Assembly (NCBI GenBank): GCA_022511075.1
Contig: JAFLSE010000004.1
Location: 1-38,186, forward strand
Origin: Prevotella sp.
GTDB taxonomy: Bacteria; Bacteroidota; Bacteroidia; Bacteroidales; Bacteroidaceae
Direction of reading: 5' to 3'
Length of the DNA stretch: 38,186 nucleotides
Shown: positions 25,531 to 32,977 of the stretch, in pieces
Position numbering within the stretch: position 1 is the stretch's first letter
Layout of the letters: every line of letters starts with the position of its first letter
Made by a program: the position numbers and the translations under genes
Notes under the pieces: model-generated
Told to the model about the DNA's origin: nothing
The model's input: only the letters and a program-made list of their open reading frames with translations
Databases searched by the model: none

Positions 25531-26274
25531 TTATTTCTTAATAAATTTCTTTCCGTTCTTTATCACGATTCCCTTATAGTTGCCAGAAACCATGTTACCA
25601 TTGAGTCCATACTCAGCAGAGTTGTCATGCATTGAGGTAGTTACTGAGGTGATACCTGTAGCACCAGCAACAACATCTTCCAATTCAGGAATGTTATAAC
25701 CTCCGGCTTTAAGAACATCTCTCATATCTTGAACTTTATTGAAAGCATCCAGCATTTCCTGTGATGCACCATTTTCTAAAAGCTCCTTCAACATTGCATC
25801 AAGGTCTTTCATCCATTGTTCAATTGCATCTAAAATCTCGTCTGGGATATTGCTTACACCACCATATTCCTCACTCAGCTTGTCAAGCATGTCGTCTATC
25901 TTACCTTTTTCATCTTCTACAAATTGCTTAATGGCGTCTGACAAGTCTTTATATTCCTCTACAGATTTCTGTGCATCACGAATAGCATTCAACAACCTTT
26001 CCAATGCTTGATTAACCTCGTCAAGGTCATTTATACGACTAGAATCCAAGACTGCATCTACATCTGCTAAAACATCTCTCAATGCAGCTTTAATCTCATC
26101 ATTCATCAAGTCACCATCTTCAAGAAGCTTGCCTGCAACATCACGATTTGCAATTAATTCTTTGACAGCTTCTGAAAGATTATCATACGGAGTAAACTCG
26201 TCGGCAGATACAGTTGCTGTAATTCCCCAAATCATGGTAAGAACCATGATAAACTTAACATAAAGATTTTTCAT
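25531..26274 (-). CDS. Secreted acidic helical protein with short type IX-like sorting tail
   Basis: A 247-aa exported protein of unknown function. The signal peptide covers 1-24 (ending VSA before Asp25). Residues about 30-195 are strongly acidic and predicted all-helical, with heptad-like Leu/Ile spacing (DLSEAV, DEVNQALERLLNAIRDAQKS, DDMLDKLSEEYGG, DAIEQWMKDLDAMLKELLE), suggesting a coiled-coil bundle. The tail from about 225 (YGLNGNMVSGNYKGIVIKNG, then a Lys-rich end) is the short C-terminal motif common on secreted Prevotella proteins and is probably a type IX sorting signal. It starts 6 bp after the NAGPA-type gene, so the two share the promoter at 28330-28360. The tail differs in type from that of its operon partner. 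Confidence 0.75.
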   Translation of the reverse strand: MKNLYVKFIMVLTMIWGITATVSADEFTPYDNLSEAVKELIANRDVAGKLLEDGDLMNDEIKAALRDVLADVDAVLDSSRINDLDEVNQALERLLNAIRDAQKSVEEYKDLSDAIKQFVEDEKGKIDDMLDKLSEEYGGVSNIPDEILDAIEQWMKDLDAMLKELLENGASQEMLDAFNKVQDMRDVLKAGGYNIPELEDVVAGATGITSVTTSMHDNSAEYGLNGNMVSGNYKGIVIKNGKKFIKK

Positions 26275-26281
26275 TTTTCGT

Positions 26282-28297
26282 TTAATTTATAAATTTATAT
26301 ATATACATTTTTCCATCAATCTGCAGTTGCAGTAACACAAGCGATTTTAAACCATTGTGCTGCAAACTCAGCACACTACCTTTTACAGAGGCTGCGCCTA
26401 TAATCTTTCCGTCAACAGCATACATTACACACGACATAGAAGAGACAGAAGAGTCGTTAGCCTTTATAACCACAGCATCGGAAGACACTGTGATGCTTAC
26501 AGGAGCAGATGCCTCAATCCACTCTATTGATGTTGTCACATCTATTGTCATTACGTCTGTCAGGCCTTCGTATTCCGCATACACCTCTGCGTGTCCCGGT
26601 TTGTTTAGAACAATCCTACCGTCCTTGCAATCCACTACTGTCTCACTGTTATTAGTAGACCAATCTGCCAAGGAATTGTCTATAAGCTCTTCGCCTTCAG
26701 CTTTTATAGCATATAACTTTGCCTCGATGACATCGTTCATCTCTCCACTGTAAGTCTTAGGTTCAACCCTAATGGCGGAAGCACCCATAACTTCTATATA
26801 CATAAAATCGGTACGCCCTTTGTATGTACAATACAGCTTTCCTTTTCCTCCTTTTGTCGCAATGAATGACTTGCCATCAGACGAAATGACACCTATATTA
26901 TCGTCACAGCTAAGCACGATGTCTTTAGGAACAGTTGTAGTATTAGCAATATCTTGATACTGTGTGAAAAGATAGTATTCTGGGGTGTATTCTTCTCCAA
27001 CAGACAACGTTTTACAATAATCCTTAAAATCGACTTCGGAAACGGTTCTGTCGATTATCAAACCTCCCTTAGCTGTAGAATATACCATTATTGCTGATGG
27101 TATTTGTCTTCCCACAGACTTAGACACCCATTCGCCATTCACAACCATTTCGGAAGAAGGACCGCCATCCATAAGGATTGCATCATATAGGCCATCTATT
27201 TGCTGTATAAACTGGTTGAAAATTGCAATAGGAGCATTTGATACGTCATCGTCCAAATTATAATTGTCAAGGTGAACATAATATGAGGTTTTTCCGTCGG
27301 CAGACAATCCCAAAGCATCTTGCGGATAACCAGTCACGTTGCTTGGCTGTGCTACACCACCCTTAACAGCATAACCAGAGAATGCCATTAACGCAGACTG
27401 CAAAGCCACTTCTTTTCCTTCTGCATCATAATACTGGAAATCAAGAGTAACTTTCTCTCCTACGGAAAGCGACTGCAAATACTCTTCAGCTTTACCCTGA
27501 AGAGCACTGAGCACCAGTTGCCCTTCCTTAAACTTATTAAACGATCCAGATAGTTTCTCCACTACCTTGCCCGAATAAACTCCTGATGCAATGACAGCAG
27601 AATTGTCGATGTCTATAACAATTTCGGTGCCAAGTTCCCTTGCCTCTTCCAAATCGGCAGTCTGGAAAGAGCCTTGTTTCCCATAGCCGTTTGCAAAAAC
27701 AGTAATGCCATTTTTATAGTTTGAGCGCAGCCTGTTAAATCCAGCAATAGGATACTCACCTGCATTGTCTGCCTTTATCTTAGGTTGGCAAGTAAGAGTA
27801 CCGATAACCACCTTGCCATTGCTGTCAACATAATAATGAGTGGCATTACTTTGAGGCATATAGTGCATTATACCATCTGAAATGAGCCCACCGCCCACTT
27901 CCCACCTAATCGACAATGGGTTTGATGTATCTTGCGTGAAACCACCCCCCATAACCACAGCTAAAGGTTTTCTGTCGTGGGCGCTTTGATAATCAAACTC
28001 CTCTTTCTTGGAATTACTTTGGTGATATTTTTGGGTTTTAGAATACGCTGCCATATAAGGCGTCTGGTAGGTGTATTCGTTGGTATTGTCAATCTCTACA
28101 ACCAATGCGCGCATCTTGTAATGGTGGCTACCAATGTCATTAAAATAGTATTCTGTGTATTTCGTACCCGCACCTATACGCCTGTCATCACGTATCTCGT
28201 ACGGGGTTTCCACCCCATCAAAAATCATCGTGCCATGCTGGGCATATCCTATTGCAGAATACACCATCATACATAAAAAAACAAAATTATTTTTCAT
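26282..28297 (-). CDS. Secreted phosphodiester-glycosidase (NAGPA) family protein with Ig-like domain and sorting tail
   Basis: A 671-aa exported protein. The signal peptide ends GYA before Gln. The NAGPA-type domain (PF09992) spans about 80-420 and includes LAVVMGGGFTQ, GITVFANGYG and the signature GLSADGKTSYYVHLDNY...AILMDGGPSSEMVVNGEW. The family includes the human 'uncovering enzyme', which removes GlcNAc from GlcNAc-phosphodiesters. Bacterial members act on similar sugar-phosphodiester bonds in polysaccharides or teichoic acids. After it come two beta domains (about 425-590), the second like a BIG2 Ig domain. A C-terminal type IX-like module (about 595-671) follows, with MYAVDGKIIG and a late VLLQLQIDGKMYIYKFI. 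The usual RP-x-NAL ending of the catalytic domain is replaced by RQIPSAIMVYS. The frame runs to 28321, but the promoter places the start at 28297 (or 28303). Confidence 0.82.
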   Translation of the reverse strand: MKNNFVFLCMMVYSAIGYAQHGTMIFDGVETPYEIRDDRRIGAGTKYTEYYFNDIGSHHYKMRALVVEIDNTNEYTYQTPYMAAYSKTQKYHQSNSKKEEFDYQSAHDRKPLAVVMGGGFTQDTSNPLSIRWEVGGGLISDGIMHYMPQSNATHYYVDSNGKVVIGTLTCQPKIKADNAGEYPIAGFNRLRSNYKNGITVFANGYGKQGSFQTADLEEARELGTEIVIDIDNSAVIASGVYSGKVVEKLSGSFNKFKEGQLVLSALQGKAEEYLQSLSVGEKVTLDFQYYDAEGKEVALQSALMAFSGYAVKGGVAQPSNVTGYPQDALGLSADGKTSYYVHLDNYNLDDDVSNAPIAIFNQFIQQIDGLYDAILMDGGPSSEMVVNGEWVSKSVGRQIPSAIMVYSTAKGGLIIDRTVSEVDFKDYCKTLSVGEEYTPEYYLFTQYQDIANTTTVPKDIVLSCDDNIGVISSDGKSFIATKGGKGKLYCTYKGRTDFMYIEVMGASAIRVEPKTYSGEMNDVIEAKLYAIKAEGEELIDNSLADWSTNNSETVVDCKDGRIVLNKPGHAEVYAEYEGLTDVMTIDVTTSIEWIEASAPVSITVSSDAVVIKANDSSVSSMSCVMYAVDGKIIGAASVKGSVLSLQHNGLKSLVLLQLQIDGKMYIYKFIN

Positions 28298-28329
28298 AAT
28301 CATCAAATCACATTTACCCATAAACGCTG

Positions 28330-28360
28330 CAAAGGTAAAAAAAATATAGCAAACAGCAAA
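28330..28360 (-). promoter_or_regulatory. Promoter of the NAGPA-helical protein operon
   Basis: Minus strand: TTTG (28360-28357), a 19-base gap, then TACCTTTG (28337-28330). The transcript would start near 28323, which makes the in-frame ATG at 28321 unlikely and favours 28303 or 28297. The -33 box is only 20 bp from the -7 box of the divergent plus-strand promoter. Confidence 0.8.
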
Positions 28361-28380
28361 ATTTTGTGCGTTTTTTTTTG

Positions 28381-28388
28381 TAATTTTG
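28381..28388 (+). promoter_or_regulatory. -7 box of the divergent lipoprotein-DUF5723 operon
   Basis: TAATTTTG at 28381-28388 is a consensus -7 box, giving a start near 28395 and a leader of about 13 nt. A TTTG at 28363-28366 is only 14 bases upstream, too close for a standard -33 box. The -7 box overlaps an inverted repeat ATTTTGC-A-GCAAAAT (28383-28397). Confidence 0.55.
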
Positions 28389-28407
28389 CAGCAAAATCAT
28401 AAGAACA

Positions 28408-30090
28408 ATGAAAAAAACACAAATATTTACTATAATTTGCTGCTATATTGCATTGGCAGCCACTACCGGATGTGTAGACAACAAATATGATCTTGGAAAA
28501 GAAATAGATAAAAAATGGGGGTTCGGCGAAAATGGACTTATCCTGCCAAACAGCAACACAAGCGATATGCACCTGAGCCAAATAATAGAGCTAAAAAAGA
28601 ATGGACAACTAACAACAGACGCCGACGGTAACTATCTTTTTTACAAGAAAGGAAAGAGCCAAGATGAAACCATAGTATGTGTGGGCTACGGCTCGATATG
28701 CAACACGGCAGAAAATAACTATACTTATTATTTCAGACAAGACTCTACGCTGGAAATAACGCCCAAATATCCGGAATTGGACATAAACACAATGCGTTTT
28801 ACAACAAGCACCAGCCCAAACTACAAACCAGACAGGCTTGGCGAACACGTCAGGGCACTCGATTATGTAGACACTCCAATGTCGATAGTGGTGGAATGGC
28901 TTGACAATAATATAAAGGACTTTGCCCCATACATATCTAAAATTAAATATAGCGTACCTTCCTACTATGTTTTAGAAGATGAAAACGATCTCGTAGCAAC
29001 CAATATGGCTACAAACCGCTTTGGCTATCACGTTATAAGATGTAAGGGTGTGGACTTTAACGCAGCACTGGCAGAAGGCGAAGTGGCAAGCTACAATAAC
29101 GAGACCGGTCAAATTAGTTTCAAAGGTGATATAAAAATGGATTGTTTCATAGACTATGCCTACATGAACCTGTATGACACAATAAGCAATCCATATATAA
29201 ATATACGCACTACGGTAGGATCGCTCACAACAGACAGAGTAACGGGACGTTTTGAGAAGAGAGAGAACGTGGAAATGGAACCTATTACATTTGACGACAT
29301 GCCAGACCTGATAAAAAATGAAGAAGTTGTTATAGACATAGACAACCCTATAGTAAGACTTACCATAGACAATGAAGTGCCAGCAAGAGCATTGATTAAC
29401 GCCACCGTGAAAGCATATAGGAACGGGACAGAAACGACACGGCTAAACATTGGCGAGGCATACGGTACAGATAGCATAAAATTTGAAGGAAAGAAGACAC
29501 AGACTGTATGGATAAGCCGCAAACCTACAGAGATACCAGACAGCGTTAGCGACAACATTGTAGTGGATAACATTATAGACATAATGAGAATAATGCCCGA
29601 TAAAATAAATATAGATGGTTGGGCGCATACAGATTCAAGCCAAGTCGTGACAATGGGGCTTAACTATAAATACAAGGTGTATCCAACATACGAACTGGTT
29701 GCACCACTTGTTATAGGGAAAAATATGAAGCTTGTATACATAAAAGAGACAGACGACCTACATTCGAAATTGGATAAATTAGAAATAAACAGTCTTACAA
29801 TGACTGCAAGTATAACAAACACAATTCCGCTTGATCTCACAACCACACTGAAAGCAATAGACACGCAAAACAGAGAGATAAAGGACATTGTGCTAACACA
29901 AGCCCAGATAATAAAAGGATTATCCGACACAGACATAACACTTACTATCGTAGGGAAGCCTGAAGATTTCCAAAAATTGGATAAGCTCGAATTAAAGGCA
30001 TATGCCGAAAGCAGCGAGGTATTAGCTGGACAAACATTAAACGAAAATCAAGCACTGAGATTGGAGAATATTAAGATTACGATAAAATGA
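28408..30090 (+). CDS. Large Bacteroidota lipoprotein paired with a DUF5723 barrel
   Basis: A 560-aa lipoprotein with signal 1-21 and lipid Cys22 (ThrThrGly-Cys), followed by VDNKYDLGKEID. The 'YDLxKxID' start is seen in a group of Bacteroidota lipoproteins of unknown role. The mature part is beta-rich, with long stretches of alternating hydrophobic residues, repeated 'IDIDNPIVRLTIDNEVP' and 'ASITNTIPLDLTTTLKAID' type segments that resemble stacked Ig or LEA-type sandwiches, and a closing LRLENIKITIK. I see no catalytic motif. The stop overlaps the next gene's start as ATGA, so the lipoprotein and barrel are made in a coupled fashion and probably form a complex. It is divergent from the NAGPA operon across only 110 bp between start codons. 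Confidence 0.78.
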   Translation: MKKTQIFTIICCYIALAATTGCVDNKYDLGKEIDKKWGFGENGLILPNSNTSDMHLSQIIELKKNGQLTTDADGNYLFYKKGKSQDETIVCVGYGSICNTAENNYTYYFRQDSTLEITPKYPELDINTMRFTTSTSPNYKPDRLGEHVRALDYVDTPMSIVVEWLDNNIKDFAPYISKIKYSVPSYYVLEDENDLVATNMATNRFGYHVIRCKGVDFNAALAEGEVASYNNETGQISFKGDIKMDCFIDYAYMNLYDTISNPYINIRTTVGSLTTDRVTGRFEKRENVEMEPITFDDMPDLIKNEEVVIDIDNPIVRLTIDNEVPARALINATVKAYRNGTETTRLNIGEAYGTDSIKFEGKKTQTVWISRKPTEIPDSVSDNIVVDNIIDIMRIMPDKINIDGWAHTDSSQVVTMGLNYKYKVYPTYELVAPLVIGKNMKLVYIKETDDLHSKLDKLEINSLTMTASITNTIPLDLTTTLKAIDTQNREIKDIVLTQAQIIKGLSDTDITLTIVGKPEDFQKLDKLELKAYAESSEVLAGQTLNENQALRLENIKITIK

Positions 30091-31472
30091 ATATATATAT
30101 ATATATAATAATGTGTATTGCCGTATTTCTTTCAACAACGGCACGGGCACAGGTAAGGTCGGGGTATTTCATTGACAATTATGCCACATCACATGAGATA
30201 AACCCGGCATTACAACCAGACAGTAACTATATGACGATACCTGTGCTTGGCGGAACACAAATAAGCACATATTCTTCCATTGGCATGGGAGACGTATTGT
30301 TTGAGAAAACTGACGGTAAACTTACAACGTTCATGAGCAAAGGAACGATTGACAAAGGTGAGCTGATGGACAAAGTTGGAAACGGCGTAAACCTGAATGC
30401 CAGCCTACGTTTAAACCTGTTCAGCATGGGACGCAGGATATCGGATAACACTTACCGCACGCTCGGCATAACGCTAAAGGCGGACGGGGCAGGCTTTCTG
30501 TCGAAAGGACTGTTCGACTGTATGAAAGACATTGAAAATAGGAACTACAATATAGATGACACTGGAATAAAGGCATCAGCATATCTTGAATTTGCGGCAG
30601 GAGAGTCAAGAAAACTGAATGAGAAAATTACGGTGGGTGCAAAGGCAAAACTGCTTGTGGGGCTGATGAATGTAAATATGAACGTAGATCACATGACACT
30701 TAACACTAACAGCGACACAGAATGGACGGCAAGCGGATATGCCACGCTGAATATGTCAGGAATGAATTACAAGACCCAAAAGAAAAGCTATGACAGCCAC
30801 CCTGGCAGTTACGAAAAGGTGAAAGACGTAAGAATAGGCAAACCAGGACTGCATGGTATGGGGTTAGCAATGGACGGAGGCGTGACTTTCAGACCCAACA
30901 AACAATGGGAACTGAGTGCAGCTATAACAGACTTTGGCTTCATAACATGGTTCAATAGTCACAAGGCAGAAAACAACGGGGAAACATTCCGTTTCGATGG
31001 TTTCCAAGACGTGGAAATAGAGAAAAACAAAGAGAACTCACTGAAAAAACAATGGGATAATCTTCATGACGATCTTATGGACTTAGTACATCTTAAATAT
31101 CATGGAAAAAGTACATACACAAATATGCTCGGAGCAACAATAAACCTCGGGGCATTGTATCGAATTGACACTAACAACAACTACAAGGCTGGAGCACTTA
31201 TCACTGGAAGAATAGACGGAAAATACAGCTGGTGGGAGACACGCATAAACGCTATGGCAAAGCCTTTTGCAAAGACTAACATTGAATTTTGTATTAGTCC
31301 TAATTACTCAACATTCGGGGCTGGCGTCGGCGCAATGATAAACTATATTACAAATAGCGGACTGAACCTTTATCTGGCAAGCGACAGACTGTTTACAACC
31401 GTAAATCCACAAATGATTCCGACAAGTCTGAATGGAGCTGTTCAGATAGGTGCAGCAATAAGGATAAAATGA
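30087..31472 (+). CDS. DUF5723-family outer membrane beta-barrel protein
   Basis: A 461-aa predicted outer membrane protein. The signal peptide (about 1-21, ending ARA before Gln22) is preceded by an Ile/Tyr alternation encoded by an AT repeat. After the signal comes a hatch-like N-terminus with SHEINPALQP, in which N39-P40-A41 resembles the NPA motif of FadL-family channels. The rest shows alternating amphipathic strands rich in Gly and aromatics, and it ends NGAVQIGAAIRIK. The family name DUF5723 is my recognition of this pattern and its function is not established. It is translationally coupled to the preceding lipoprotein (4-bp ATGA overlap). Its stop codon overlaps the first unit of the palindromic repeat array. 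Confidence 0.8.
   Translation: MNIYIYIIMCIAVFLSTTARAQVRSGYFIDNYATSHEINPALQPDSNYMTIPVLGGTQISTYSSIGMGDVLFEKTDGKLTTFMSKGTIDKGELMDKVGNGVNLNASLRLNLFSMGRRISDNTYRTLGITLKADGAGFLSKGLFDCMKDIENRNYNIDDTGIKASAYLEFAAGESRKLNEKITVGAKAKLLVGLMNVNMNVDHMTLNTNSDTEWTASGYATLNMSGMNYKTQKKSYDSHPGSYEKVKDVRIGKPGLHGMGLAMDGGVTFRPNKQWELSAAITDFGFITWFNSHKAENNGETFRFDGFQDVEIEKNKENSLKKQWDNLHDDLMDLVHLKYHGKSTYTNMLGATINLGALYRIDTNNNYKAGALITGRIDGKYSWWETRINAMAKPFAKTNIEFCISPNYSTFGAGVGAMINYITNSGLNLYLASDRLFTTVNPQMIPTSLNGAVQIGAAIRIK
30091..30107 (+). repeat. (AT)8.5 simple repeat inside the barrel gene's signal-peptide codons
   Basis: Seventeen bases of strict AT alternation directly follow the start codon region and encode Ile-Tyr-Ile-Tyr-Ile. 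Gain or loss of one unit shifts the frame from the ATG at 30087. An in-frame ATG at 30111 (codon 9) could restart translation with a shortened signal peptide. Confidence 0.85.
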
Positions 31473-31547
31473 AAGTACTTTCGTTGGCATACGAAAGTAC
31501 TTTCAATGGCATGTGAAAGTAGCTTCGTTTAACCACGAAGCTACTTT
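31471..31547. repeat. Nested palindrome array with 22-bp period, acting as bidirectional terminator
   Basis: Three tandem 22-bp units start at 31471, 31493 and 31515; the first two begin GAAAGTACTTTC and the third GAAAGTAGCTTC. A 14-bp perfect stem forms between 31471-31484 and 31491-31504 (loop TGGCAT). A 13-bp perfect stem forms between 31516-31528 and 31535-31547 (loop TTAACC). GAAAGTACTTTC is itself a palindrome, so other folds compete. It lies between convergent genes. T-rich sequence follows on the plus strand (TTTATTATTTTC) and ATTTTATCC on the minus strand, fitting termination for both the barrel gene and asnS. Confidence 0.85.
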
Positions 31548-31558
31548 TATTATTTTCA

Positions 31559-32953
31559 TTAAAACTCTGCTGTCTTCGGTGTACGTGGGAAAGGTATCAC
31601 GTCGCGTATGTTCTGCATACCTGTGACGAACAGGATAAGGCGCTCGAAACCAAGTCCAAAACCGCCGTGAGGACAAGAACCATAGCGGCGAGTGTCGAGA
31701 TACCACCACATATCCTTCATAGGTATATCGCGCTCGTTAATCTCCGCCATCAGCTTGTCGTAACTCTCCTCGCGGACTGAACCGCCGATAATCTCGCCTA
31801 TCTGTGGGAAGAGAACATCGGTGCCCTGCACAGTCTTGCCGTCCTCGTTGATTTTCATGTAGAATGCCTTTATCTCCTTCGGATAGTCGGTCATGATTAC
31901 AGGCTTCTTGAAATACTCTTCAACGAGATAGCGCTCGTGTTCACTGGCAAGGTCCATACCCCAAGACACTGGGAACTCGAACTTCCTGCCGTTCTTCACG
32001 GCATCCTCAAGAATCTCGATGCCACGTGTATAGGTGAGGCGCTCGAAAGAGCCAGCAACAACACCCTGCAAACGCTCCAAGAGGGTCTTGTCAATCATCT
32101 TGTTAAGGAATTCAAGGTCGTCCTTGCAGTTGTCGAGTGCCCACTGCACACAATACTTTATAAAGTCCTCCTCGAGGTCCATAAGGTCGTTGAGGTCGAT
32201 GAACGCCACTTCTGGCTCAATCATCCAGAACTCTGCGAGGTGGCGGGGCGTATTGCTGTTCTCGGCACGGAATGTAGGACCGAATGTATATATTGCACCT
32301 AACGCCGTTGCTCCAAGCTCACCTTCGAGCTGTCCCGAAACGGTGAGGCTGGTCTGCTTGCCGAAGAAATCGTCGTCGTAGACAATCTTTCCTTCCTCGT
32401 CTTTCTTCAAGTCGTAGAGATTCTTCGTTGTTACCTGGAACATCTGACCAGCACCCTCGCAGTCGCTTGCGGTGATGATTGGTGTGTGGAAATAGAAGAA
32501 ACCGTGCTCGTGGAAATAGTTGTGAATGGCAATAGCCATGTTGTGGCGTATGCGCATCACTGCTCCAAACGTGTTGGTGCGCAGGCGCAGGTGAGCATGC
32601 TGACGCATGTACTCGAATGTCTGCCCTTTCTTCTGCATAGGGAAGTCGCTTCCGCAACCGCCGTACAGTTCGAGCGTCTTACACTGTATCTCCGATGTCT
32701 GACCAGCACCCTGGCTTTCCACCAACTCGCCCGTAGCACAGATGCACGAACCCGTGGTTATCTGCTTAAGCAACTCTGCATCAAACTTTGCAGGGTCTAC
32801 AACCACCTGAATGTTCTTTATGGTGCTGCCGTCGTTGACAGCTATAAAATCGACAGCCTTGCTGCTGCGGTGCGTGCGCACCCAACCCTTCACGCAAATG
32901 TCCTTGCCATAGTCGGTGCAGCCAAGAGCATCTATAACCTTTGTCCTTTTCAT
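31559..32953 (-). CDS. asnS: Asparaginyl-tRNA synthetase
   Basis: A class IIb aminoacyl-tRNA synthetase of 464 aa that charges tRNA-Asn in the cytoplasm. An N-terminal OB-fold anticodon domain (about 15-105, with [22 protein letters not shown]) precedes the catalytic domain. Class II motif 2 appears as [21 protein letters not shown] and motif 3 as [15 protein letters not shown] near the C-terminus. [11 protein letters not shown] and the [16 protein letters not shown] block are characteristic of AsnRS rather than AspRS. It is the third gene after purB and the rluB-type gene (24-bp gap). Transcription ends in the repeat array just past the stop. Confidence 0.96.
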   Translation of the reverse strand: MKRTKVIDALGCTDYGKDICVKGWVRTHRSSKAVDFIAVNDGSTIKNIQVVVDPAKFDAELLKQITTGSCICATGELVESQGAGQTSEIQCKTLELYGGCGSDFPMQKKGQTFEYMRQHAHLRLRTNTFGAVMRIRHNMAIAIHNYFHEHGFFYFHTPIITASDCEGAGQMFQVTTKNLYDLKKDEEGKIVYDDDFFGKQTSLTVSGQLEGELGATALGAIYTFGPTFRAENSNTPRHLAEFWMIEPEVAFIDLNDLMDLEEDFIKYCVQWALDNCKDDLEFLNKMIDKTLLERLQGVVAGSFERLTYTRGIEILEDAVKNGRKFEFPVSWGMDLASEHERYLVEEYFKKPVIMTDYPKEIKAFYMKINEDGKTVQGTDVLFPQIGEIIGGSVREESYDKLMAEINERDIPMKDMWWYLDTRRYGSCPHGGFGLGFERLILFVTGMQNIRDVIPFPRTPKTAEF

Positions 32954-32977
32954 TGCTATTATATCATTAATATAGTT

